Source: Chloroflexota bacterium (GTDB taxonomy: Bacteria; Chloroflexota; Anaerolineae; Anaerolineales; Villigracilaceae). From it: DNA of 64,000 nt. Positions 24,101-34,720 of this stretch are shown here, in pieces (the first letter of the stretch is position 1; every line of letters begins with the position of its first letter). The notes beneath the pieces are model-generated. The model had not been told where the DNA came from, ran no database searches, and was given only the letters and a program-made list of their open reading frames with translations. The position numbers and the translations under genes were made by a program. Location of the stretch: the NCBI GenBank assembly GCA_026390015.1, contig JAPLGS010000139.1:186001-250000 (forward strand), read 5' to 3'.

Positions 24101-27100
24101 ATGACGATCGGTTCCAAAAGCCCGGTCTTTCAACCTCAGCCTGGAAGGTTGAACTGGCTGAAAATTCGATGGGCTATCATTTTTTTGGGTGTGCTTTTGA
24201 TCGTAAGTGGTCAATGGCACATCAACAGACAAACTGTTCCTGAATCGCCTCCTACTGAACTTGGTATTTGGCTCAACAAAGATTTATTTCTTGCCGACGC
24301 GGGCGTCGATAACATCCTGAATGCGTTGCTTTTGTTTATACCAGGGGGTATTTTACTCGCAATAGGCCTGCGGGGAATTCCGCTATTACCAGGGATTCGT
24401 ATTGCTTTTGAGTATAAGGCGGCGAGCATACTTCGTCTGCTTTCACAGTGGCCCTGGTTACTGATTGCAAGCGGAGCATTCGGTCTACTAATGTTACGAG
24501 TCAATTCAGATAACTTTAGCGGCATTCTAGTCCCCATCTGGATGACCAGTCTGATACTTTTCGCAGTTGTCATGGGAAAATGGGATCATCAGCGGCTGGT
24601 GGATTTATCACCGCATCTACGGCGCAGCGACTTGTTATGGATGATCGGATTGATGTTTGCAGCCATCCTCGTCGGAGTCTATCGCCTGCAAGGCTGGCCT
24701 GACCAATTAATGGGCGACGAAGGCAATTTCTGGACGATTGGGCGGGATCTCGCCAAAGGTATTTTCAAGCCTTCCATATTTGCGCCTGGGGTTTATACAT
24801 TCCCGATATTCAGTTCCATTATTCAAAGTTGGTTTTTACGGCTCTTTGGTGTAGATCTGTGGGGCTGGCGCTTCGGATCAGTTATGATGGGGGTCATCAC
24901 CATTCCACCTTTGTACCTGCTCACACGAGAGACTTACGGTCACAAGATGGCGGTCGTTTCATCGATTGTAATGGCCACCAATCCTTACTTCATTGACTTT
25001 TCGCGCATCGGATACCCCACCATCCAATCGTTGTTCTTCACAACTTTTACACTTTACTGGCTATATATCGGTGTCCATCGCAAGAGTTTTTTTTATATTT
25101 TTCTAGCAGGCGTGATGGCTGGGTTGGGGTTTTATACCTTTTTTGCGGCAAGGATGAGTATTGTCATTTCCCTGGCGTTTATCGTTGCAATCTGGGTTAC
25201 CAAAAAAATAAGTTTTAAAGAATTGTTATTATTCGTGGTGGTGCTGGGATTGGGTTTTACAATTGCCGCTGCGCCTTATATTGCTTATGGTTCCAAAGTA
25301 GACCCACAGGGAATGAGTTATAAGGTATGGGAAAGTGTATTCTTCAACTCCTTCAATGGATTACAATTTTATACAGAAAAGGAACTATATTCAGCAGCGC
25401 CGCCGATCAGCATAAACGGCAATATTTTATTTTACAATCCGCAGATTTACCTGGTTCTGATAACGCGTGGATTGGCGCGTACATTGCTCGCGCTCCAGCG
25501 TGATCAGTATATTTCCGAACATTATGTGGCCTTTCCTCTTACCGGCTCCATCGGAGCTCTGTTCTATCTGATCGGGATTACGCTCACATTCAGCAGAATG
25601 AAACAACCGCGCAGTCTGCTTTTGCTCTTGTGGTTCTTCGCCAATGTTCTCGGACTAAGCGCACTCAATACTGTTCCACCTCGTCACACACACATGCCTA
25701 CGATCATCCCAGTACTGGCGATCTTTACCGGCATAGGTATATATGCGTTTGCGCTTGGCATGGCAGCTGTGCACCGCAAGCTAAAAAAGTTTGAAGTATT
25801 ATTTATTGCATTAATCGCTATTCTGGTGGCTGCAGGAGGCATAAATGACTTCTTTGGCCGGGCACCAACCCGATATCAAGCATTCCCCGATCAGGTAATG
25901 TCATGGGCAGGATTAATTTCAAAAGACGAGGTTTTCATCTACCTCTACACCAACCCAGTTGAAAAAAATTTCAAGCCCTATGTAATGCAAGAATTTCGTA
26001 ATGACATTCCTTATGAGGCGATCTCGGCCCAAGAAGTTCTGAATGGAAATAAAATATTCACTCATCAGCCAACTGTTATTTTTTATCCAATTGAATCGGC
26101 CACACAAATAGACCCTATTTTGAAGAGGCAATGGGGAAAATTATTTATAAGCAGAGTGTTTTTCAGCACTGGCGGAACACCCGTGCTGGCCGCTGGGATG
26201 AATACCCCATTTGTCTTCGAACGGGATAAAACCTTCCTATCCGTTCTTCTCGACTCATATGGAAGACGCTCGCTATGGAGTCTGCTTATTTTACTGACGG
26301 TTTGCTTCTCAGCTTTTGCCTTCTTTCCGTCTAAATGGATTCTAATATTCCCAGCGAAGTTCAGGCGCTGGACAGACTGGGTCAACACGCCAGAACAGGA
26401 GTTGGTACCAGCTCGAGCAGACAGTGATGCGGATTTGAGCGAAGAAATCCAAACGGCCTCCATCACAATGGAAGAACAAATAAACGAGCCGCCAGAATGG
26501 GCGCAAGAACTGGAAGGCATCTCCCCCATAAATCTGCCCTCATCAATAGCGCGGATTCAAACTCGTTATAAATCCGTCCGCACTGAAAACTCCACGGATT
26601 ATTATTTCCAGTTACATCTACCGAATATAAAATTCCTGAGTTTTTTATCGCCCTGGCTTAACCAATCGCGAAATTTGAAAGAAGCCATCAACCTGCCGCA
26701 TATTGATATTCCTGACGTAGCGTTGATCATACTACCTATACTAACGGCAATTATTGCTCAAATCTTGATCCTAAACCAAATGATATGGATTGGCGTGTTA
26801 ATGTATACAGCCAGTGTCATCAGCTTATCCATTTGGGCGTACTATAACCAAAAGTGGAGGAATGTCTTCGCCAACCAACTGCAATTGAATCGGTATGGCG
26901 AAAAATTTCTACTTCTTTTGACCATCCTTCTTACAATTTGGACCCGTTTCCTGGATATAAATACTCGCGTCTACGGACTTGAATTAAACGAAACTAAATG
27001 GACGGTACAATCTTGGTACTCCACCATCTTGCGGACAAACACTGGTGAATTTGCCTCTACATATTACAATTATTTTCCATTGGACTTTTGGGTGCGCTCA

Positions 27101-29224
27101 ATCTTCATTCGTATCTTTGGCGTCAACTTCATTTCAGCACGCATAGAAAGCGCAGTTCTCAGCTTGATTGCAGTAGTATTTCTTTATTTACTGGTGCGCG
27201 TCCTGACTTCCAACCCGTCCGTAGCATTACTCACTTCATTACTTTACAGCTTTTCTTATATTGAAATTAACGCAGCTCACCAGGCATTACATAATATTCA
27301 CTCGGAAGTATGGATATTTATATCTTTATTCTTTCTATTCCTAGCAATTCGCGATCGAAAACTTTGGCAATTCCAGACCGCTGGAATTTTATTAGGGCTG
27401 GGGATGCTCACTTCCGAAACTTTTTATCCGTGCTGCATTGCAGCGCTCACCTATATTTTCGCACTGGCAATTTACGAATTCAAAAATAAGCACGCTTCCA
27501 TACGTACCTGGGCCAAAAACCTCACGTTGGTCATTTGGCCCATCACCATTGCCTATATCGGATTTACGAGTGGCTACCTCACTGAGCACCATTACAATCT
27601 GTTAGGTTTATTTCAAGACCCTGCAAACAGCACGCAAGGATTATCAGATTCCTTTCACTTCATCTGGAAAAATTCGCGGAATGTCTTAACCCTCATCTTT
27701 TCACATAACATCTGGACTGACCCTTTATTCAACTGGAGCGGACCACTTCTCAACCCATTGTTGCTTCCATTTATTATTATTGGACTGATTTATAACCTGT
27801 GGAATATTCGCCGTTCGTACTTTGCCTTCATTCCACTTTGGTTCATCTTCTATACCGTTCCTGCCCCAACCTTATTTGAGTCGGCCTGGCCAAGAATTAT
27901 GTTTTTTGCCATAGCACCGCTTATTACATGGAGCGCGTTCGGCTTGTGGGTCAGCCTGGCTGCCCTGCGTGCTATATTCAAAAATCAGGGATTGCGTACA
28001 ACGATTACCACCTTCGGATTCATACTGACAGTAATACTTATCAACGATTACCGCATCTTTAAAAACGAACTAATAGATACCCAAGAAAACCAAAAACGCC
28101 GTGAACTTTCTGATCTGGTGATGGTCTCCGCGAAGAACACATCTTTAATTCTTTTTCCCTACCTGGCGAATCAATATGATTTTGTAGAAACAGAAACCCA
28201 CATTCTACAGTATTCCATTGCCGGTACACGCGGCCTTGGATTGGACGCAACAGATCACTTCAAACAGATCGAAATGAATTTACTTTTGCCCAATCTGTGG
28301 CAATTCAAAAATACCGATGGCTTGGACATTATTTTCGATAAAACAGCGAACGGCTTCACGGAAGAACGCAAACAATATCTGCAGGTGGCCTTATCTTGTT
28401 ATCCACAAGCCGAGGCATCCCAAAAAGGCAAGTTTTTTGATGTATATCACATCAACTCTCAAGCGCTCCAAATCCCACATTGCTATTCCGCGATTCCTCC
28501 GCTAGCTATCGCCCCCAAAGAACGCATTCAAGCATCTGGTATATATCCGATCACATTTCAATGGGATGTAAACAACTTGCCGATCGACAGCTTTACCTTC
28601 AAGCTTGAACGCAAAAAAGACAATATTTTCTGGATTGAAGTTGAAGACTTCTTCCAGGGAGCGGGTTGGTATCCGGAAAATAAATTTGTCAACAACTTCA
28701 ACGGTACCGGCTTCCTTCTTGATGACTGGCAAGCTGGAGAAGCATCCTACAGCTTTTCCCCCCCTCGATCAGATCAATATCGCATATGGATTCGGTATTA
28801 TAAACGCCTCGAGAACGACCAGCAAAACTTTATAAGTGTAAACGGACAAGCCACAGAATATGCAGAAAACGGCAGCCCGCTCAACGAATGGGTTTGGAAA
28901 GATATTGGCTCCTTTGAATTCCAAACTGAGCCCACTCCTATTTCGCTATCACGCTCTTATGGTAAAGACGAACAATACAGCATATTCATTGATACAATTG
29001 TCATTACACCCAATTTGAAATTCCAACCCGACCGTGAAGACGATATCTGGCAAAGCGTCATCTCCACTAACGAAATTACTTCCAACAGCAACCAGTACAG
29101 TTTGATGGATATCCTCCCTGGAGAATACCGCTGGAGAGTTCGAATCTACGATGGAAATAAACTGGTGGACTTAACCAACAAACGAGGCATCGAAAGCAAA
29201 TCTGCGTTCTTTATCGTTCCTTGA
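24101..29224 (+). CDS. Giant membrane protein with two GT-C glycosyltransferase modules and a C-terminal beta domain
   Basis: A 1707-residue protein. Residues about 20-780 hold a PMT/ArnT-type GT-C module with a first-loop acidic motif LMGDEGNFW near 205. An acidic soluble linker (about 780-890) follows, then a second GT-C module (about 900-1330) whose loop reads LELNETKWT near 961, lacking the paired acid. A soluble tail (1340-1707) contains a CBM6-like segment (WIEVEDFFQGAGWYP). GT-C enzymes move sugars from polyprenyl-phosphate donors to outer-surface acceptors. The tandem fusion is unusual; the second module may be a non-catalytic partner. It starts directly after the acyl-CoA dehydrogenase stop. 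Confidence 0.82.
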   Translation: MTIGSKSPVFQPQPGRLNWLKIRWAIIFLGVLLIVSGQWHINRQTVPESPPTELGIWLNKDLFLADAGVDNILNALLLFIPGGILLAIGLRGIPLLPGIRIAFEYKAASILRLLSQWPWLLIASGAFGLLMLRVNSDNFSGILVPIWMTSLILFAVVMGKWDHQRLVDLSPHLRRSDLLWMIGLMFAAILVGVYRLQGWPDQLMGDEGNFWTIGRDLAKGIFKPSIFAPGVYTFPIFSSIIQSWFLRLFGVDLWGWRFGSVMMGVITIPPLYLLTRETYGHKMAVVSSIVMATNPYFIDFSRIGYPTIQSLFFTTFTLYWLYIGVHRKSFFYIFLAGVMAGLGFYTFFAARMSIVISLAFIVAIWVTKKISFKELLLFVVVLGLGFTIAAAPYIAYGSKVDPQGMSYKVWESVFFNSFNGLQFYTEKELYSAAPPISINGNILFYNPQIYLVLITRGLARTLLALQRDQYISEHYVAFPLTGSIGALFYLIGITLTFSRMKQPRSLLLLLWFFANVLGLSALNTVPPRHTHMPTIIPVLAIFTGIGIYAFALGMAAVHRKLKKFEVLFIALIAILVAAGGINDFFGRAPTRYQAFPDQVMSWAGLISKDEVFIYLYTNPVEKNFKPYVMQEFRNDIPYEAISAQEVLNGNKIFTHQPTVIFYPIESATQIDPILKRQWGKLFISRVFFSTGGTPVLAAGMNTPFVFERDKTFLSVLLDSYGRRSLWSLLILLTVCFSAFAFFPSKWILIFPAKFRRWTDWVNTPEQELVPARADSDADLSEEIQTASITMEEQINEPPEWAQELEGISPINLPSSIARIQTRYKSVRTENSTDYYFQLHLPNIKFLSFLSPWLNQSRNLKEAINLPHIDIPDVALIILPILTAIIAQILILNQMIWIGVLMYTASVISLSIWAYYNQKWRNVFANQLQLNRYGEKFLLLLTILLTIWTRFLDINTRVYGLELNETKWTVQSWYSTILRTNTGEFASTYYNYFPLDFWVRSIFIRIFGVNFISARIESAVLSLIAVVFLYLLVRVLTSNPSVALLTSLLYSFSYIEINAAHQALHNIHSEVWIFISLFFLFLAIRDRKLWQFQTAGILLGLGMLTSETFYPCCIAALTYIFALAIYEFKNKHASIRTWAKNLTLVIWPITIAYIGFTSGYLTEHHYNLLGLFQDPANSTQGLSDSFHFIWKNSRNVLTLIFSHNIWTDPLFNWSGPLLNPLLLPFIIIGLIYNLWNIRRSYFAFIPLWFIFYTVPAPTLFESAWPRIMFFAIAPLITWSAFGLWVSLAALRAIFKNQGLRTTITTFGFILTVILINDYRIFKNELIDTQENQKRRELSDLVMVSAKNTSLILFPYLANQYDFVETETHILQYSIAGTRGLGLDATDHFKQIEMNLLLPNLWQFKNTDGLDIIFDKTANGFTEERKQYLQVALSCYPQAEASQKGKFFDVYHINSQALQIPHCYSAIPPLAIAPKERIQASGIYPITFQWDVNNLPIDSFTFKLERKKDNIFWIEVEDFFQGAGWYPENKFVNNFNGTGFLLDDWQAGEASYSFSPPRSDQYRIWIRYYKRLENDQQNFISVNGQATEYAENGSPLNEWVWKDIGSFEFQTEPTPISLSRSYGKDEQYSIFIDTIVITPNLKFQPDREDDIWQSVISTNEITSNSNQYSLMDILPGEYRWRVRIYDGNKLVDLTNKRGIESKSAFFIVP

Positions 29225-29433
29225 TCAAATACCCCGCTCCAGGAATAATCTGGGCATGTGACCGATCAACAATTGCGTGGCTATCTGATCACTGACGACA
29301 GCAGTTTTTTACCTAACATAAAATATATATAGATCTCTTATTCGAATCATTCTGCTGTTTGCTGAATAAGTATTTTTGCACCTCCCATAGGCCCAAAAAA
29401 AACTCAAATATCGTATAAAATGAATAATACACC

Positions 29434-30462
29434 ATGAAAACCATTCTATTCCACCAACATGGCGGCACTGAAGTCCTTGAATATTTAGACTTCCCCACTC
29501 CTCAACCAAAAACTGGCGAAGTATTGATTCGCTTACGCGCGGCAGCCCTCAACCGCATGGATGTAATCGTCCGAAATGGCTGGCCTGGGCTGAAGCTTGA
29601 GATGCCCCACATCAACGGCGCTGATGGCGCTGGTGAGATCATTTCGTGCAGCGCGGATATAGTTGAATTCAAGATTGGGGATCGGGTTGCCATCAACCCA
29701 AATTTAGGATGCGGGCAATGTGAATATTGTCTGAATGGACAGGATAATCTATGCCAAAAGTGGCATCTACTTGGTGAAACCATTCGAGGGACGTATGCTG
29801 AATATATTTGTCTACCAGTTCGCCAACTCTATAAACTACCAGCTGACTTTGATTTCCATGCATCAGCCGCGGCGGCATTAGTGTATCAGACCGCGTGGCA
29901 TTCGATGGTCAAGCGTGGGGGTTTAAAGGCTGGCGAAACAGTAGCAATTGTCGGCGCGGGTGGAGGCGTGAATTCTGCCAGCATCCGGATCGCAAAATAT
30001 CTTGGTGCACGCGTCGTGGTTATCGGATCAAATTCCAAGAAATTGAAAGAAGCTGAATCGCTCGGCGCGGATATATTAATTGACCGTTCAAAAGAAGAAG
30101 ATTGGTCAAAAGCTGTTTTCATCGCCACCGAGAAACTTGGTGTAGATGTGGTGGTGGATAACGTCGGAACCACCTTTCCACTCAGTTTACGCGCGTTGAA
30201 AAAAGGCGGACGTTTGCTCACAGTTGGCAATAGCGGCGCACCTCGTTTTGAAATTGACAATCGTTTTATTTTTGCAAAGCATCTTTCGATCATCGGCTCG
30301 ACCATGAGCACTCGAGCTGACTTCAGCGAAGTGATGGATCTGGTCGTCGCTGGAAAACTCAAGGCTGTAATTGATAGCACCTTTCCCCTAAAAGAAGCCG
30401 CCGCCGCGCAGGAACGATTGTGGAATGGTGAAAACTTCGGCAAAATCACTCTCGATGTTTAA
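29434..30462 (+). CDS. Zinc-containing alcohol dehydrogenase/quinone oxidoreductase family (MDR)
   Basis: A 342-residue medium-chain dehydrogenase. The structural-zinc cysteines are present (CGQCEYC then DNLC, about 92-105), and the nucleotide motif GAGGGVNSASI is near residue 173. It oxidises or reduces an alcohol or carbonyl with NAD(P)H; the substrate is unknown. The ATG at 29434 has no clear ribosome site, though TATAAA lies about 20 bases upstream, so a short or leaderless message is possible. The next gene overlaps its end. Confidence 0.9.
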   Translation: MKTILFHQHGGTEVLEYLDFPTPQPKTGEVLIRLRAAALNRMDVIVRNGWPGLKLEMPHINGADGAGEIISCSADIVEFKIGDRVAINPNLGCGQCEYCLNGQDNLCQKWHLLGETIRGTYAEYICLPVRQLYKLPADFDFHASAAAALVYQTAWHSMVKRGGLKAGETVAIVGAGGGVNSASIRIAKYLGARVVVIGSNSKKLKEAESLGADILIDRSKEEDWSKAVFIATEKLGVDVVVDNVGTTFPLSLRALKKGGRLLTVGNSGAPRFEIDNRFIFAKHLSIIGSTMSTRADFSEVMDLVVAGKLKAVIDSTFPLKEAAAAQERLWNGENFGKITLDV

Positions 30463-32590
30463 TACACCGCAGAACAAGCTTTCTCTAAAAATGACCTCCA
30501 AAAAGGAACAAGAATTCTTGAAAAAATATTCACTGTTTGAAATATTACTAACAATTACAATCCTTAGTATTCATTTATATGCGGCCTTCTCAGACGCATT
30601 CAATCTGCCGAACTTCTGGTTCATCCGTGACGATGCCTATTACTATTTCAAGGTCGCCCAGAATATCACCCTGGGACTTGGCAGCAGCTTCGATGGGATC
30701 AACCTGACTAACGGCTATCATCCATTATGGATGTTGGTGTGCATCCCCATTTTCTACCTCGCCCGTTTTAACTTAATCCTGCCATTGCGGGTTCTGCTAA
30801 TTGTTATTGGAATGCTCAACGCAGCGACCGCGGTTTTGATCTACCGAATCGTAACGAACACTCTCTCTCGGTCTGTCGGCATGCTCGCCGCCTCTTTTTG
30901 GGCATTTAATTTTTACATCCACGCCGTAGTATACGAGCCCGGATTGGAATCCCCGCTGGCAGCTTTTGCAGTTGCCCTATCCATTTGGAAACTCTCGCAA
31001 TTTGAAAATGAATGGCGCACCAAACAAGTGACACCCCGCCAGATCATGATGCTTGCGGCCATTTCAATGGTTGTCATGTTCAGCCGTCTGGATCTTATCT
31101 TTCTCGCATTCATATCCGGGATCTGGATCATTTTTCGAGGCAAAGCCATCCGTTCCCTATTACCACTGGATGCTGTCATTATCTTTTCAACAATGACAGG
31201 CTCTGCCGCATTGCGGACTGGATTGGTTTCCTATAATAATTTTTACGCCGCGACTGCCACAGAATTGGTCTTTCTCGCGCTTATTATCAAAGTCATTACA
31301 CTTTACTTCTTTGGCGGCTATCAACATCCACGCGAAAATTCAGTTTGGATAACCATACGCAAAACGGTATTGGCGATGAGTGTTAGTACAGTTCTTATAG
31401 CCGCCATATATCTCCTCTTAATTCAATTTGGGCTCGATAGGAACTTCCCCCGCACAGCCTTTGCGATTGATTGGGCCGGCAGCACATTCCTTATTCTCGC
31501 ACTCAGGCTGGCGGCCCGCTTCGCGTGGATCGGCAATGAAAAAAATAAAATCAACACGCAAATAATAGCGCCTCTCGCAGATCTGCAAATGAATTGGAAA
31601 AAATGGCTTACTGAAGGATTTTCCTATTACGGAATTCTGGGTGGAGCGCTTGGGCTTTACATGCTGTTCAACAAGATCATGTTCGGCACGTCCAGCCCGG
31701 TTAGCGGACAGATCAAACGCTGGTGGGGAACGATGGAGACGATCTATGAACGCCCTGCGCTTACGTGGCAGACTTTCTACGGTCTTGGCTACAATGAAGC
31801 CCTCAACGCTTGGCAGCCCGCATCCAATATGTTCCTGTGGTTTGCCAAATATCTGAAACCAATGGTTCCCGGCTCAAACACACTTGACGAGCGTTACTAT
31901 ATTGCCATGCTGCTTTTCGTTTTATTGGCAATAACATTATTAGCTTTCAATACGTGTTATGCCGTGCAAAAAATTACAAAAATGGCTCTGATCCCACTAG
32001 CGGCTGGCTGCGGATTCCAAATCCTCTCTTACACAACCACCGCATACGGAGGCGCCAAAGAATGGTACTGGATAAGTCAAATGGTGCTCGTCACTCTGGG
32101 CGGCAGTTTGCTCATCAACTTGATCATTCAGCCTCTTCAAAAAATAAAGATCGCTCGCATCACGTTTGAACTTGCCTCAATCGCAGTTGCCGTATTTATG
32201 GCTTACGAGTTTGGCAGTTATGTCAAAAATACCATGCTTTACAATATTTACCCAAAAGACCGCCCATATTTTGAAGTTGTTCAATTCCTGCAAGAGAATA
32301 CCCCCCCGGGCAGTGTGATCGGCATGACAGGCGGAGGAGCCGTCGGGTACTTCCTACCAGACCGCACCATCGTCAATATGGATGGATTGATCAATAGCAA
32401 TGAATACTTCCATGCCTTGCAAGACAAGACAGCACCTGAATTCCTGCGTCAGAATGGTGTGTGGATCATCCTTGCCAATATACAGTTGCTAGATTTGCCT
32501 CCTTATTACGGTCAATTCAGGCCGTATCTTGCAAAGTTCGGTGTTTTCGGCGGCAAGAGTCTGGTATATCTTTTGGATTACCCAAAGTAA
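30455..32590 (+). CDS. GT-C type membrane glycosyltransferase
   Basis: About 711 residues with 10-12 membrane helices. The first outer loop carries paired acids in FWFIRDDAYYYFKVAQN, as in polyprenyl-phosphate-sugar-dependent transferases, followed by NGYHPLWML. A soluble C-terminal part begins near residue 600. Start candidates are ATGs at 30425, 30455 (overlapping the ADH stop) and 30492; 30455 is kept because it couples to the upstream stop, but no ribosome site is convincing. With the giant GT-C gene it suggests surface glycan or glycoprotein assembly. Confidence 0.82.
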   Translation: MFNTPQNKLSLKMTSKKEQEFLKKYSLFEILLTITILSIHLYAAFSDAFNLPNFWFIRDDAYYYFKVAQNITLGLGSSFDGINLTNGYHPLWMLVCIPIFYLARFNLILPLRVLLIVIGMLNAATAVLIYRIVTNTLSRSVGMLAASFWAFNFYIHAVVYEPGLESPLAAFAVALSIWKLSQFENEWRTKQVTPRQIMMLAAISMVVMFSRLDLIFLAFISGIWIIFRGKAIRSLLPLDAVIIFSTMTGSAALRTGLVSYNNFYAATATELVFLALIIKVITLYFFGGYQHPRENSVWITIRKTVLAMSVSTVLIAAIYLLLIQFGLDRNFPRTAFAIDWAGSTFLILALRLAARFAWIGNEKNKINTQIIAPLADLQMNWKKWLTEGFSYYGILGGALGLYMLFNKIMFGTSSPVSGQIKRWWGTMETIYERPALTWQTFYGLGYNEALNAWQPASNMFLWFAKYLKPMVPGSNTLDERYYIAMLLFVLLAITLLAFNTCYAVQKITKMALIPLAAGCGFQILSYTTTAYGGAKEWYWISQMVLVTLGGSLLINLIIQPLQKIKIARITFELASIAVAVFMAYEFGSYVKNTMLYNIYPKDRPYFEVVQFLQENTPPGSVIGMTGGGAVGYFLPDRTIVNMDGLINSNEYFHALQDKTAPEFLRQNGVWIILANIQLLDLPPYYGQFRPYLAKFGVFGGKSLVYLLDYPK

Positions 32591-32686
32591 TTGGAATGTC
32601 TTATGCCTTCAGGTTTCGCGTCTTCCCAAAAAAGAGCAACCCGCCGTCCCTTTGCATGTTCCTGTTTTAATAGAAGAATCTAACCG

Positions 32687-33103
32687 ATGAAAAAAAATCC
32701 ATTTCGAGTAACCCTTATGCTATGGCTGGTGTTATCCCTAACAGCTTGGAATGCACTAAGAGCATGGACGTCGCTGGCGTGGCGCGGCGTGCTGGATGAA
32801 TTTTCTTCACTGCCATCTTCCACGGTCACAGCCGTCAGCGGCATGATCTGGATGATGATTGGAATACTGCTCGCGTGGGGTCTTTGGCAGAGAAAATTCT
32901 GGGCGTCGAAATTGCTGCTCGGAGCATCCGCGGGCTACAGCGTCTGGTATTGGAGCGAGCGGCTAATCTGGCAAAGTCCGCATCCAAATTGGCCATTCGC
33001 TGTTATAGTAAATCTGGTTCTATTTGGCTTCATCCTATTCACTGTAAAATTATTGTTGAGAGAGGCGTATGAACAAAAAAACGAAACTCCAAAATCTGAA
33101 TGA
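32687..33103 (+). CDS. Small four-helix membrane protein of unknown function
   Basis: A 138-residue protein with four hydrophobic segments (about 8-25, 45-65, 72-88 and 100-120), for example [16 protein letters not shown]. No family is recognised. It ends 35 bases inside the start of the carboxyltransferase gene, so the two are probably translated from one message. The start ATG follows a run of A and an AGAAGAATC stretch. Confidence 0.7.
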   Translation: MKKNPFRVTLMLWLVLSLTAWNALRAWTSLAWRGVLDEFSSLPSSTVTAVSGMIWMMIGILLAWGLWQRKFWASKLLLGASAGYSVWYWSERLIWQSPHPNWPFAVIVNLVLFGFILFTVKLLLREAYEQKNETPKSE

Positions 33104-34616
33104 TCTCAAAGCCGAATCAATTCTAGGCGGCGGACAGGATCGCATTGACGTGCAGCACAAGAAGGGACGGCTGACCGCGCGCGAACGATTGGATCTTTTA
33201 TTGGACAAAGGCTCGTTCCGCGAAGTTGACCCATTTGTCGTGCACCGCACGCATGACTTTGGGCTTGATAAACAAAAGATCATGAGCGACTCAGTGGTGA
33301 CTGGCTGGGGCACAATTGAGGGACGTCTCGTTTATGTGTACTCGCAGGATTTCACCGTGTTCGGTGGAAGTTTAGGCGAGGTTCACGCAGAAAAAATTTG
33401 CAAGATCATGGACATGGCGATGAAGAACGGCGCGCCCATTATCGGTTTGAATGATTCTGGTGGTGCGCGAATTCAGGAAGGCGTGGTTGCACTCGCAGGT
33501 TATTCAGATATTTTCCTGCGCAACACCATGGCTTCCGGGGTCATCCCACAGATATCCGCGATCATGGGACCATGCGCTGGCGGCGCGGTCTATTCGCCCG
33601 CGTTGACGGATTTTATTTTCATGGCGCGCGATACTTCATATATGTTCGTTACCGGACCTGATGTTGTAAAAGCGGTGACTCATGAAGAGGTAACACAGGA
33701 AGAACTCGGCGGCGCGAGTGTGCATTCTGAAAAATCGGGTGTCTGCCACATTGCCGCGGATAGCGAAGCGGATACGCTGTATCTCATCCGCAAATTGCTG
33801 GGATATTTGCCGCAGAACAATATGGAAGATGCGCCATTCATCCAAACAGATGATCCGCTGCGTATGGATGAAGGATTAAATAATATTATCCCTGATGATG
33901 CAAATAAACCTTACGATATAAAAGAAGTCATCCGCATGATCATGGACAACGGCCATTTCTATGAAATCCATGAGAATTATGCGCAGAACATCGTAGTTGG
34001 TTTTGCGCGCCTCGGCGGGCATTCCATTGGGATTATTGCAAATCAACCGGCGGTGCTGGCTGGTGTTTTGGATATTGACGCGAGCGAAAAAGCGGCGCGT
34101 TTTGTGCGCTTCTGTGATGCGTTCAATATTCCGATCATCACTTTTGAAGATGTACCCGGCTTCCTACCTGGCACTTTTCAGGAACATCATGGAATTATTC
34201 GTTCTGGCGCAAAACTGCTTTATGCATACTGCGAAGCAACTGTGCCAAAATTAACCGTCATTACGCGTAAGGCGTATGGCGGCGCGTACTGCGTAATGTC
34301 GTCCAAGCATATCCGCAGTGACGTGAATCTCGCCTGGCCGACTGCCGAGATCGCCGTGATGGGACCAGACGGCGCGGTCAACATTATCTTCCGCAAGGAA
34401 CTTGAAAAAGCAAAAGATCCTGTAAAGAAGAAAGCGGAGTTGGTTGCGGAGTACAAAGAGAAATTTGCCAGTCCTTACGTGGCCGCACAGCGTGGATATA
34501 TTGACGATGTGATCGAGCCGAAGGAAACCCGTCCGCGCCTGATCAATGCGCTTGAAATGTTGAGCAACAAGCGCGACTCGAATCCTGCCAAAAAGCACGG
34601 GAATATTCCGTTATAG
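33069..34616 (+). CDS. Acyl-CoA carboxylase beta subunit (carboxyltransferase)
   Basis: A 515-residue carboxyltransferase of the PccB/AccD5/methylmalonyl-CoA decarboxylase family, with the two crotonase-like halves and the acyl-CoA/biotin pocket motifs [29 protein letters not shown] and [15 protein letters not shown]. It transfers CO2 from carboxybiotin to acetyl- or propionyl-CoA. The biotin carboxylase and carrier genes follow, giving a three-part enzyme. Confidence 0.94.
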   Translation: MNKKTKLQNLNDLKAESILGGGQDRIDVQHKKGRLTARERLDLLLDKGSFREVDPFVVHRTHDFGLDKQKIMSDSVVTGWGTIEGRLVYVYSQDFTVFGGSLGEVHAEKICKIMDMAMKNGAPIIGLNDSGGARIQEGVVALAGYSDIFLRNTMASGVIPQISAIMGPCAGGAVYSPALTDFIFMARDTSYMFVTGPDVVKAVTHEEVTQEELGGASVHSEKSGVCHIAADSEADTLYLIRKLLGYLPQNNMEDAPFIQTDDPLRMDEGLNNIIPDDANKPYDIKEVIRMIMDNGHFYEIHENYAQNIVVGFARLGGHSIGIIANQPAVLAGVLDIDASEKAARFVRFCDAFNIPIITFEDVPGFLPGTFQEHHGIIRSGAKLLYAYCEATVPKLTVITRKAYGGAYCVMSSKHIRSDVNLAWPTAEIAVMGPDGAVNIIFRKELEKAKDPVKKKAELVAEYKEKFASPYVAAQRGYIDDVIEPKETRPRLINALEMLSNKRDSNPAKKHGNIPL

Positions 34617-34720
34617 CGTCGTCGTTGCAGGCGTATTTTGCCGAAGTACTCTCATCATAACAGGAGACCACTTCGGGGAATAACAAACGAGCCATCGCAA
34701 GGACATCATACGAGGCATAT

